From: Protopterus annectens
Taxonomy: Eukaryota; Chordata; Ceratodontiformes; Protopteridae
Reading direction: 5' to 3'
Assembly: GCF_019279795.1 (NCBI RefSeq)
Contig: NC_056733.1
Coordinates: 1,112,525,966 to 1,112,589,965 of the forward strand
DNA length: 64,000 bases
Shown: piece after piece, positions 54,066 through 64,000 of the stretch
Position numbering within the stretch: the stretch's first letter is position 1
Layout of the letters: each line of letters starts with the position of its first letter
Notes under the pieces: generated by a model
The model's input: the letters and a program-made list of their open reading frames with translations, nothing else
What the model was told of the DNA's origin: nothing
Databases searched by the model: none
Translations under genes and position numbers: made by a program

Positions 54066-56900
54066 GTGTGTGGTGCAGATAAGCCCCGGGATTCATGAAG
54101 CTTGCGCCAGGTGCAGGAGTAGCGTCGGCGTTCAAACACCAAAGATGGCCGCCGAGCGATTCAGGTATGAGCTGTTTCCATGTGCACTACCTGCGTACAT
54201 TACGCCCGCACAGCTCCCGAGCCTTGTATGCTAATTACCCCATGCGCAGCAGTGTAGCATGCAAATGAAGGGATGTAGCGATTCAAGAAATGGTGCAGGC
54301 GTAGTGTAAGCATGCAGAAATGTAAACCGTAGAAAATGGTTTACATATTTGCAAACATAAAATCGGAGCCATGACAGCTGACCAAACACATGTATTATAT
54401 TGTTAATATATGCCAATGGCTAAATATATAGCCATTGGCATAAAAAACATGTACAAAATATAAAATTAACATTTAATATATATAGTCGCACTGTCGCGAA
54501 GTGGAAGTACAGGGCAGTGGTGCGCAAAGGGGATCACAAGGAATATATAAAAATATAGACTAAAACCGCAATGAAACACATATCACGATTTCCCCATAAT
54601 AGTCAATGGCAGGCATGCTACACCATACTCATGGCGCAAGGGTTGTGAAGGGGCAGTGACAGTGTTATGCGCAGTAGCTAGGAATTAGTAGGCAATGCCA
54701 TGCAAATGAGAGGAGTAATAGTGAATCACAGATTCCCCGCTGGTGTAAGGGTGCACCTCACAGCATAGTGTTATAACACCAAAGTGTGCCCTTGAGATAA
54801 AGATGACATCAAGAGAGGGGTGTGTCGCCATTGCTATAAGCACATTGGAGCATTGCTAATCAGGTCTGCCCATAGCTAGGCAAAGCTGCAGGATAGGGGT
54901 GTGTCGAATTGGCCTTAGCTATGCTTAGCTGAGAGTACCAAGGTAACCAAGTATGCATGTGAATGGAGATGAAAACGCACGTAAACCTGGTAAAAGGGTA
55001 TACACGGCGCGCACTGCAGCTGAAACAGGAAGGATATAGGAAAGAAATAAGGAAATGCTGCAGCAGGGAAATTGGAGCACAAATGACTAATTAACACCTA
55101 GGAGCCTACAATGGGCCATTGACAACAGCTAACAAGGCTGCAAGCAGCTTCCTGCAGAACAGGGAAGGGGAAGGGCTGCACTGCAAAGAAAACAGCAAAG
55201 TGTCAAAGCAGAACAAAGCCGATATGCAGTATATCAGCTACAAGGCACATTTTGCCATGACTGGGTAGGGAAAGTACAAAACAAGAAAGACGGCAGGTGG
55301 ATGCATGTTTGATAATGGGAGGGGATCCAGGTCTAAAAGTGAATTAAAGGGCAACAGCTTAATCAAGGCAGGCAAGTAGGTCTCCACAGTAAAGGCCCCA
55401 CACTTGCAGTACTCATTGCAAAACCCATAATTAAGACACGCTGCACCTGGAATAGCTCATACACACCCACTTACTTCAGCAGCATCCATAGCAAAATACT
55501 ATAAAGTGTGAAAGCACCTCACACACATTTGTGTATTCCCATACACTCTGCACCAGTGGTGTATACAGATGGGGAACTTTTATTATGTACATGTTAGGGA
55601 CTGTCATAGCTTTGATCCACCAGCATGTGTTGGAGAATGAAGGTGGTGTGGAGGATGATGCATGCAACTACCTCAGGCACCAGAGGAGGAAGAGAGTGTT
55701 CAGACCCAGGGTAACCTACCAGGGGCTACATGATTTGGAGATAGTAGAGCATTACAGGGTGGACAGGGATATCCTACAGCAACTTGTGGAGCTGTGCCGG
55801 CCATGCCTCAGAGCCAGAACAAACAGAGGGGAACCCATCCCAGTGGATACGAAGGTATGTGTAAGCCTGAGGATACTAGCTACAGGTACTTTCAAAGACC
55901 AACTGGGGATGTCATGGGGATCTCACAGGCATCAGCATCCAGGGTACTACACCAGTTCTGGATGCCATGTTACCACATGCCAATGAGCACATATACTTCC
56001 CCCGAATGCAGGAGGAGTTGGCCAGCAATATGTGTCTCTTCCACCATGTGGCAGAATACCCAGAGGTACTGTGTGCAATAGACTGCACGCACATACACAT
56101 CAAGTCACCACCCTGTGAGCAGGGTAGGTGCTACATAAACCACAAGGGACACCCCTCCATCAACTGCCAGGTCATGTGCAATGCCCAGGGCATTATCATG
56201 GATGTGTGTGCTGGCAGCCCTGGAAGCTATCACGACTCCCACATCTGGCATGCCTCACAGCTGTATCGGTTATTTGCCAGGGGGGACATCCCAAATGGCC
56301 ACCTGGTGGGGGATGCTGGCTATGCACTGGAACCATGGATGATAACTCCCATCAGAAATGCACATACACCCATGCTGGAACGCCATAATGAGGCACACTC
56401 ACAAACCAGAATCATCATAGAGTGTTTGTTTGGGATGCTGAAATCACGGTTCGGTTGCTTGGACATATCTGGTGGAGCCTTGCAGTACTCTCCAGACACA
56501 TGTGCACACATCTTCATAGTGTGTGCCATGCTACACAATATGGTCCTGTGAAAACAGCTGCAGCAGGGACAGAATGGTGAAGGCCATCACAGCCCACCAC
56601 CATTGCCAAGGTCCCCACAGGCATAGAGGTACTCAGACCACGAACAAACTGAGCCAGCCCCAGTAGGCAGATGAAGGCGTGCCCAGTATGCCCATGCCTT
56701 GGCAAAGAGGGAACATATAGCACACACACTGACAGTGTAGGCACCTAGGAACTGACACCTTTCTCCACTTGCACACACAATAAAAATGGATGGCACACAC
56801 ACGACTACCAGTAAATTGTCATGTATAGGCAGTCTACTGTGTGCCTCCAACATAGGCAGCCCTCAACTATTGCACACACAACTGCCATTGGCACAAGGTA
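54066..56900 (+). mobile_element. Harbinger-type DNA transposon, ends uncertain
   Basis: A transposase pseudogene lies at 55531-56551. The left end may be at 54084, where GATAAGCCCCGGGATTCATG looks like a TAA target site followed by a GCCCCGGGATTCATGAAGC terminus, a style common for Harbinger elements. No mirrored right end was found before CR1 copy G starts at 56955, so the right end may be deleted or displaced by the CR1 insertion. The 54100-55500 part is non-coding with CATGCAAATGA words at 54259 and 54701. Confidence 0.55.
55531..56551 (+). pseudogene. Harbinger (HARBI1-like, DDE_Tnp_4) transposase, two frameshifts
   Basis: The N-terminal frame (from about 55630) reads RRKRVFRPRVTYQGLHDLEI, VEHYRVDRDILQQLVELC and VSLRILATGTFKDQLG, the typical HARBI1 N-terminal layout. 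A shift near 55905 moves to DVMGISQASASRVLHQFW, the helix-turn-helix, and a second near 55970 to the frame 55967-56551. That catalytic part (194 codons) is uninterrupted: CAIDCTHIHIKSP (Asp 39), GSYHDSHIW (Asp 90), GDAGYALEPWMITP, and RIIIECLFGMLKSRF (Glu 152), then SGGALQYSPDTCAHIFIV. The DDE triad is thus intact. Harbinger transposases usually need a Myb/SANT partner protein; none was found here. Only two shifts within about 65 bp disable it. Confidence 0.88.
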
Positions 56901-56954
56901 GGTCAACACCTGAACAGTAAATTAAGCTATCAGCATATGCAGATACTGTATGCA
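56552..56954. other. No gene recognised; probable Harbinger 3' non-coding part
   Basis: CA-rich sequence with an AATAAAA polyadenylation-like signal at 56779. No open frame of interest. Confidence 0.4.
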
Positions 56955-59668
56955 TAGATTCATAGGTAGGTACTTGGCCAACTGCCAGAGGCCATTCATA
57001 AGTCCAGCCAAAATGTGTCAGCTTTTGTGATCCCATTGATTCATTAACTGTCCCTCTGTGGAGGAGAGCCAATGGTGGGATCCCTGGAGTGCATCTACTG
57101 TTCCCCATCCACCCTTCAAGGTTTCTCTTGCAAAGTGTTAGTGAAGGGCTCTGTATAATGTAGTTAGGGATGTTGTTCCAAAGTATGGGGAGTGTCTGTG
57201 ACAGGAAGCTGTCCCTCCAGCATCTTCCAATTATTGTTGTGGCAAGGTTCAGCTCACTACAGTGTGTGGCTCACTGTGACATGGATACCCATAGGTGGAG
57301 CATAGCCATCAAGCCTGAGTTCGACGTGGCTGTGTTGGCCAGTGGAGATCATCTCTGGGTAAACGAGATGCCACTAAGTAAAGCAGGAGTTTATTCAGTC
57401 TGGCTGCATAGGCCATATGTTGGAGGCCAGTATTCCACTTGGTGAGGTACATTCATGGACCCCCAGCTGTTGGAAGTGTCTTCTGAGGTACATCCCACAT
57501 GGGTTATTACACCCTATGATGGGACTGATGAGTGATGAGTAAAAGGGCACTATAACCCCAGTATGTCTAGATGGGAATCCTTTAGTAATCAGATGGCCTG
57601 CATAGAAGGCTGTCCTAACTACTGTGGAGATATGATTGTCAAAGGGGAGATCACTATCTACCTTAGTCCCTAGATACCCCATTACCTCGTCTGTATTAAA
57701 GTGGCTGCCACTTATGTGTTAATATGTGGGTGCCACTTCCATAATGGAATGACCATGCAGTTAGTGGCACTTCGCTGGAGGCCGTGTCATTGGCACCCTG
57801 TGACATTCTCCGTGAAGCCCCTTGAGGGATATCTGTGTCAGCTGGACTATCAATCATGGCTCCCAATTTGCAGTCATTGCCAAACATGGTCTGCTATAGT
57901 CCACCTGTGTTTGCCTGTACCTCTGAGATGTGTATGCCAAACAGTAGGGCTCCCGGGACTGAGTCCTGTGGGACACCAGTCATGACTGGTCAAGAGTTGG
58001 ACCTGGAGACCACTAGTCATACGATGTGGCTTCTGTGTGTAAGCCCATTGGCAACCCAACCTGTGATGTATGGGTGAATGTACAGGCTGGTGTGTTTATC
58101 AATAATACCTGAGTGGGGCATGGTGTCAAAAGCCTTGGCGAGGTTCAGGTAGTATGTTTGAACCACTGCCGCCGTCATCTCATGTCTTGGTGACTGTATG
58201 TAAGACATCAAACAGGTTCAGTAGGCATGAACTGCACTCAACCAAGCTGACCTGGGTTGGGTCATGTGCTCGGGGGTTACCAATGTCTTTGTTAATGAGT
58301 GTCATGAGGATGCAAACCATACCATTGCAGAACAGGCTAGTCAGGCTTATGTGGTGGTAGTTACCATGGTCAGTTGTGATTCCACCTTGATGGAGTGGAA
58401 TAACAGTTGTCATGCACAATTGTATGGGCATGTAGCCTGTGGAGAGGCTGAGGTAGGAATGCTTAATTAGGTGGGGGCAGGTTGTCTTGTACAGTTTGCA
58501 AGATGCAGTCTGGATCAACATCTGCCTCCATTGATGCTGTGTTCTGCTGTTAGAGAGGGCCATTTCTACCTGTGTGTCTCTGATGTGTGGGATACTGTAC
58601 CTTTCGGGTAGTGTTGTGGGCTCTTTAGGGGGTGAAGTATGCACAAAATGTATCTGCAAGAATGTTGGCGATATCAGTAGGGTCAGCATGTTTTGTGCTA
58701 TATTTCACCGGCACAGTGCAAATCTGTGTGTCACCATGTAGATCCTTGATATTGCCAAAGAAGGCTTTGTGGTTATCTTTCTAATCCTTGCATATTCTCC
58801 TGCTGATGTTAGCCTTGGATGATGTCATGAGGGACCTACGTATCATACTAATAGTGGTCACGGATGTCTGCCCTTCATGGGATTTGCTGTGTGTCTGGAA
58901 CACTATCCTACTTCTGTAGTATAGCCTGTTTATTGCAGAGGTCTACCAGACCGGTGTCCTTGTCTAGGAGGAGTGAGTCTTGGTTTACCAGTGATGGTAC
59001 GATCCATACAGACATGTAGGTGCTTATAGACTGCATTTGCAAATCTTGAGCAGTGTTCCCCTTAGCGTGGGGGGCTGTGAAACCCCCCACCCCTGTCACT
59101 AGTAGTGTAAATTTAGCTGTAGGAAAGGTATACACTGTGGTATCCATGGGTGGGGGAGATGTTTGGGTGTAGAAACAGTGAATAGTTCATGGTCAGATCT
59201 AAGCAGTGACCGGTTAACCTCCGCTGTGGTGCACCTGTTGCCCATATTGGTGATGACCACTTCTAGTAGTTTCCACCCCACATTAGAGAGCTTACCACCT
59301 GATACAGGGCATATGAGGTGATAAATTCCAGGAAGCACTGGGCCTGGAAGTGAGTACTGGAGTACGTTTCCCAGTTAATGGTATGGTAGTTGACATCGAC
59401 CAATGCCAGGATGTGTGTTAGGACTGTCATGTTCTCCACTGTCTCCAGATAGGTTGAGTGGAGGTCCTGGGTCATGGAGGGTGATCCATAGCAGGCCACA
59501 GTTTACATTACAGTTGTGGCTGATGTTAGCTGCACATGGATGATCACAGAGGTATCATGCTGCCCCACTAACCTGGAGGTATAGGTATCCCTGATGAATA
59601 TGGATATGTGTGTCAGTCCATGTTCTGTGGCTGAAATGTGTGGTATGGGTTGTAGTCTGGTAGTGCTA
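56955..59668 (-). mobile_element. CR1-type LINE, copy G, 5'-truncated and decayed
   Basis: The 3' end at 56955-57020 reads, on the minus strand, TGGCTGGACTTATGAATGGC, then TTGGCCAAGTACCTACCTAT and GAATC, a decayed version of the family tail. The 5' end stops in the ORF2 endonuclease at about 59668, next to a (TA)n tract. This is the most diverged copy. Confidence 0.83.
57040..59660 (-). pseudogene. CR1 copy G ORF2, heavily shifted
   Basis: Recognisable pieces from the 5' side: SPSMTQDLHSTYLETVENM and VDVNYHTINWETYSS (GDFNYP changed to VDVNYH), VITNMGNRCTTAEVNRSLLR, DTQVEMALSNSRT (from SKAKNTAS), LSTGYMPIQLCMTTVIPLHQ (the GGxxxDxGNY block as GGITTDHGNYHHI), LNLAKAFDTMPHSGIIDK (motif A), then GYLGTKVDSDLPFDNHIST and SSLISPIIGCNNPCGMYL. 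Almost every 200-400 bp a shift occurs. Confidence 0.8.
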
Positions 59669-59671
59669 GTG

Positions 59672-59672
59672 T

Positions 59673-59738
<66 letters not shown>
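59672..59738. repeat. (TA)n microsatellite
   Basis: About 33 TA dinucleotides at the truncated 5' end of CR1 copy G. Confidence 0.95.
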
Positions 59739-59739
<1 letters not shown>

Positions 59740-59741
<2 letters not shown>

Positions 59742-60210
59742 CAGTTACATCAATAGCCATATATATAAACATCTATGAACACACTTCGTAACACAGAAGC
59801 ACTCCAAAGGAATTGGAGTGTACACAAAACACATGCAGCTCTGGTATTATAACAATTAATATTAACCTAATTCACCATAGAACGGGTGGTTGTTGTGTAT
59901 GTGAAGATTGGGGTGGGGGAGGAATGATGGGTAATGCAATCATGTATCAAGGATGGCCTGGTTCGGATGTCCGATAAGTGAACTGGAGGGGTATACATGG
60001 AGTATGGGGACAATATAAAAAGGACACAAAGCAAGAACCTTTCGCATTCATAATACACCCTGTCATGTCACATTGCAAAACCTAATTTCACAAACATATG
60101 AACATTAACATGTATCAGACATATGTACACCAACTGACTGTCACATTTGTTTTCAGTAGTAAGGAATGTCTGTAGTACAATGTATAGTCTAAACACCCTA
60201 ACATTTGTAC
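59740..60210. other. No gene recognised
   Basis: A TATAAAAAGGAC word at 60015 resembles a TATA box, but no downstream exon could be supported. Confidence 0.35.
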
Positions 60211-60214
60211 ATAT

Positions 60215-60275
60215 CTCAGATGCCTTAGTGGTAAAGTCAGTGACTGTGGTGTTCATCGTCCCGGGTTCAAGGGCT
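60215..60275 (+). mobile_element. tRNA-like head, probable SINE
   Basis: GATGCCTTAGTGGTAAAGTC (A-box-like) and CCCGGGTTCAAGGGCTG (B-box-like) are 35-40 bp apart. No acceptor-stem pairing is evident, so a real tRNA gene is not claimed. Confidence 0.45.
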
Positions 60276-60524
60276 GTTAGGTTATTTTGAGGGCCAGAAT
60301 AAGGGCTGTTGGATGCAGGTGGATTAAAGCACTCTTAAGCAGTTGTAAGTGGGTTTCCACGTGTTTGCACATCGGTAAACAGCATTGAAACAGTAAACGG
60401 AGAAGCGCTTCACATGTTTAACCTTTGCTTAACGTCACGCAGACCACGGGCAAACCTGCTCACACCCACGTAAATGTGCATTATTCACACTTTCCCTACC
60501 ATTGTCTACTCTGAGAGGTAAAAT

Positions 60525-60605
60525 AATAACACCTTCCAGGAGTAGAACCTGCAACCATGTACTCCATCCTCAGAGTAACCTAACACTAAGCTACCTGGGA
60601 TGTAC
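60525..60605 (-). mobile_element. tRNA-like head, probable SINE, inverted
   Basis: On the minus strand: CAGGTAGCTTAGTGTTAGGT (A box) and GGTTGCAGGTTCTACTCCTG (B box GGTTCTACTCC). Its position 310 bp from the tRNA-like head at 60215 in opposite orientation may be coincidental. Confidence 0.45.
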
Positions 60606-60699
60606 CTATCCCAGTTGTGTATACAGACAGGTTAAAACACAAAAGGGAGGAATGTGTTGAAATAGGAAAACCCGCCATGTACCCTATTAAAGGTGTATG

Positions 60700-60767
<68 letters not shown>

Positions 60768-60768
60768 T
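60700..60768. repeat. (TA)n(GA)n microsatellite
   Basis: About 24 TA units followed by about 10 GA units. Confidence 0.95.
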
Positions 60769-60867
60769 ACATAGAGACGTCGATATATACAGGTCTACAT
60801 ATATGTAGATATATAGATATGTTAAAAACATCTACACATCTATGGAGGTACAGATAAACGTATGCAA

Positions 60868-60880
60868 TAATATATATATC

Positions 60881-60931
<51 letters not shown>

Positions 60932-60952
60932 ACATATATATCTATATATATC

Positions 60953-60986
<34 letters not shown>

Positions 60987-60996
60987 TACACACACA
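60868..60996. repeat. Compound (TA)n / (CA)n-rich low-complexity tract
   Basis: Interrupted TA runs with TATATC words, then ACACACATACACACACACAT near 60980-61000. A C13-type run follows at 61076-61087. Confidence 0.9.
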
Positions 60997-61089
60997 CATA
61001 CATACATGTCTGTAGACAGCATCCAAAGTGGTCATATCTGAGTATAACATGGACCATAGCAATCACACATTCTGTCCCCCCCCCCCCAA

Positions 61090-64000
61090 ACAATATAAAC
61101 ATAACATATGAAGAGTATATGTCAATACACTATTATAAATATGTTCTATGGACACAGTCACCAACACAACTGCAATGACTGCAAATATCCATGACAGAAA
61201 TACACAGACAGCTTTCATTTTGCAAAACTTTATTACATTCCGATGTATTGCCAAAAGGATTCAAGGACTAACAGTACCTGCATGCTATACAGGAAGCATT
61301 TAATAGTGCCTTAATGAATCAGCCTGCAATTACCATAGTAGTAGTTCACTAAGGGATAGGTGTTCACATAGGGAAAGAACACCCACACACATAGATGTTG
61401 TATAAAAGGGGTTCCTACACACCTGCATGTGCTATGTACACTCGCCAACATCTACCCCACAACCGAAATAATTGCATCAATACATACTGTCATACCATAA
61501 CCAATTATTCAACTACTGTACAACATCTGCTGAAACCTTAACATACCTGGACACAGACACACTAACATGGCCCTATGTGAAACAGTTGCCGTTATACAAT
61601 TGAACAGCTGCTGATGTAACAGGGTTTGTATGAACTAATCCCATTTTAGATGGCTGAAAGGTTCGTACACCAGGAAGTGTTACTGAGTACTGATTATCAG
61701 CACAGTATGATACACAGTAACACCAAACTAAATATGTCTGGTAATCACACTGTAAACCCCCTAACATTATATGCATAGCTATGCAGCCTTGAGCTGGTTA
61801 AACAACCTGGCCAGACTGAAACATGTGCAGAAGTATTAGGTACAGACAAACCCTGCACAAGTAGCAATGTTCAGAACTATAACAGCAGTACTCACATTTA
61901 GACCAAATCCTCTAGGCATTACACACAATATATGACTATTCGTCTCCATACAGCTGTTGCAATAGATTCCAAACAAAACTTTCACGCTGTCTTCCTCACA
62001 AGTAAGGCAATGGGATAATGCCCAAGTGGAGTACTCAGTTATACTCCACTGTAGCCATGGTATTGGCTAAGGCAGTAGCAGCGCAGCTGATGTGCATGTA
62101 ATTAGCTACTTAGGAACACCAATTGGCCATCGAGATAACACATTACTGATCTGCAACTATAAAAGGTTGCCTTGTCGCACATTCAAACCATTTGTATCTA
62201 CCTGTAGGACAGTACAAAACAGTGAAAGATCAACCGAAAATGAGCATTATACTAGTTAATAACACCTCGGATTACTAAGAAGGTATGTATAACATGTAGT
62301 ATGTCTGTGTATGTAGTACCTGTTCTGTAAGAATTACAGTGTAATCAGTGCATATAATGGAAATAGCTATCTTGTAGTGATGTATTGTTGAGCAGTAGTA
62401 ATGCTTGTAGTATTCTATGTGTGTACTGCTGTAGGTCACATGGCAAACTCTGCATACAACACAAAAGATGATATGGGCTTGGAACCCACCAATTCGCTTC
62501 CAGCCACTGTCAGTGTCAGGATTGGTCCAACAAGTATGTGCTATAACAGGGGATAGTATATGTCGATATATTGTAACAGTTGACATATGTATGGGTGTAT
62601 AAGTAAGATGAACATGTTAAAGGTGGGCTTACCATGCAAATATGATGTGCATTGTGGGATATTGTGCCAATAACTGTGTAATGTACAGTATTCTAGGCAG
62701 ATCTGTATTCTATTCTACATAGCAGTTCTGTGATGTTATGCAAACAGTAGTTATGTCTATTGGCAATTACAATACTCAATGACAAGATACATAGCATTTG
62801 TGTTCATATGACAGTTTAGCAGCATGATAGCAAAGATAATTGGAAGAGCTAGGTAACTATCCATGCACATAACACATGTAATATCCACCTCTCTAGTATT
62901 GTTTGCAAGCAATAACAGCTGTGCATGTGTACATGTTATGCAAATGTGTAGTGATTCTTGTTACAGGGCTGGGCCAAATGGCTATGTGCATACCTACATA
63001 GAGTGGATATTGAGAGTACAGACACTCTGGTTGAACTACCAGATTTGCGTTGCCCAACCTCTCATTGCAACCTAACAGCCACCTGCACATGCTGTATGTA
63101 AGGTAGTGCACAGCACTGGTAATGAAACAGGTTGCATATCATCTTTAACTCCAGTGTAACATCTGCAGTAGGAGTGTAAGATGTAGGAGACAGCTGCCCA
63201 TGTGTAATAGCCGCATCATAGGTGATGGCTCAGACTATCTGATTATATCCTGATCATGTTGATAGTGGCATCAGAGTCTATTGATACATGACTCTGTTTG
63301 GAGAGTGGGTGTCTGTGCCCAACAGAGCTCATGGTCCTGGTAGATATGTGAGTATATACCCAGAGAAGGAAACAGACCTGTAGACACTTGCATCATCTGT
63401 AATCAACTAACAGGATGTGATGTGCTCCTCAGAGGAGGATTGCTGTTAAAGGTAGCAACAATGTTTCCGTAATAGCCAGTGTTGTCACGTCCATAACACA
63501 AATATTTACATGTGAGCATCACTGTCTAAAACATCTTCATAGGCAATACGTAAACTATATACAGTACTTGGTACTTGTAGTACTGACTGCTCATACAGGC
63601 ATGTCCACCAGTCAGCTACTGGTGTTTACTAATGTTAGCTTTGTGTATGTGGCCATCCTGGGGGAATGTAATCTCTATGCCATGTACACTGCCAAACTTA
63701 CTTAACACCATGCCCCACACATTGTTTGGGATGTAGCTACAGGGGTAAGCTGGAAGGCAGCCCAGTCTACAGCCATGAGTGGACTGGACAGTCATGATGT
63801 GTAGGTTAACACATGCATCTCATCACCACAACCAACACATACCCTTACCAGAACACAGTAAGGACACCCACACACACTACCAGAAATCACACGCATTCAC
63901 AGACGCATCTAAATATCTGGCCAAACAAGTGACCCACCCCCCCAAGCAGGAAGAGCCAGACACCGAAATACACAAAATGTGTGACATAGTTTGCATAATT
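61090..64000. other. No gene recognised in about 2.9 kb
   Basis: TATAAAAGG words occur at 61397 and 62160. The latter is followed 80 bp later by a 12-codon ATG frame and a GTATGT donor-like site, which is not enough for a gene call. The GC balance is somewhat higher than in the first 40 kb. No element protein, tandem array or inverted ends were recognised. Confidence 0.4.

Noticed and set aside
60215-60605. Functional tRNA genes
   Set aside because: A and B box-like words are present, but acceptor and anticodon stems are not evident; SINE heads explain them better.
62150-62300. Host promoter plus first exon (TATAAAAGG, short ATG frame, GTATGT)
   Set aside because: The frame is only 12 codons and no second exon or acceptor could be paired; such words occur by chance in 64 kb.

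Overview
The window looks like intergenic or intronic DNA of a non-mammalian vertebrate with a transposon-rich genome. It is AT-rich, has long microsatellites, and nearly every recognisable protein-coding stretch belongs to a transposable element. The mixture seen here is esterase-ORF1 CR1 LINEs, two RTE-type LINE families, a Penelope-like element with a GIY-YIG nuclease, a restriction-like-endonuclease LINE fragment, a Harbinger transposase, 8-bp-TSD MITEs and several tRNA-derived SINEs. That fits lobe-finned fishes such as lungfish, some amphibians or non-teleost fishes better than mammals or birds. The species cannot be fixed from the sequence. No host exon, host gene or true tRNA/rRNA gene could be supported.

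Layout. 1-12 kb: CR1 copy A (+, 1.2-6.1 kb), split by a foreign LINE 3' end at 3.6-5.0 kb, then an RTE 3' fragment (-), two short SINEs carrying a CR1-like tail, and a decayed ~36-bp minisatellite. 12-17.4 kb: a 39-unit, 71-bp tandem array beside a CR1 scrap, and RTE-tailed SINEs. 19.9-24.5 kb: CR1 copy B interrupted by a foldback element, then a Penelope-like element made of an inverted 5' piece and a forward copy. The inverted piece carries a MITE and a SINE, each with readable target-site duplications. 25-30.5 kb: two CR1 copies on the minus strand (C and D) that abut at the 3' repeat of D; D is almost complete (ORF1 plus ORF2). 32-33.5 kb: a 5'-truncated but uninterrupted RTE reverse transcriptase reading frame. 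33.5-41 kb: mostly unidentified sequence with an 8-bp-TSD MITE, a MIR-like SINE, a 178-bp tandem duplication and several SINE pieces. 41-43 kb: CR1 copy E (-), followed by a GT/CA-tipped inverted repeat. 44.6-48.5 kb: a full-length but dead RTE copy with an internal 62-bp array, a second member of the 8-bp-TSD MITE group, and an L1-like 3' end. 49.5-53.5 kb: CR1 copy F (+), nearly full length. 54-57 kb: a Harbinger-type element. 57-59.7 kb: CR1 copy G (-). 59.7-64 kb: AT microsatellites and unidentified sequence.

How the parts relate. The autonomous LINEs appear to supply machinery for the SINEs: one SINE group ends with the CR1 3' tail and another with the RTE 3' tail. The Penelope-type ends carry CTGATGA - small hairpin - GAAA signatures that match the conserved core of hammerhead ribozymes, known in this element class. 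Nested insertions with intact target-site duplications give a local order of events: CR1, then Penelope-type elements, then MITE and SINE. All element genes except the truncated RTE reading frame contain visible stops or frameshifts.
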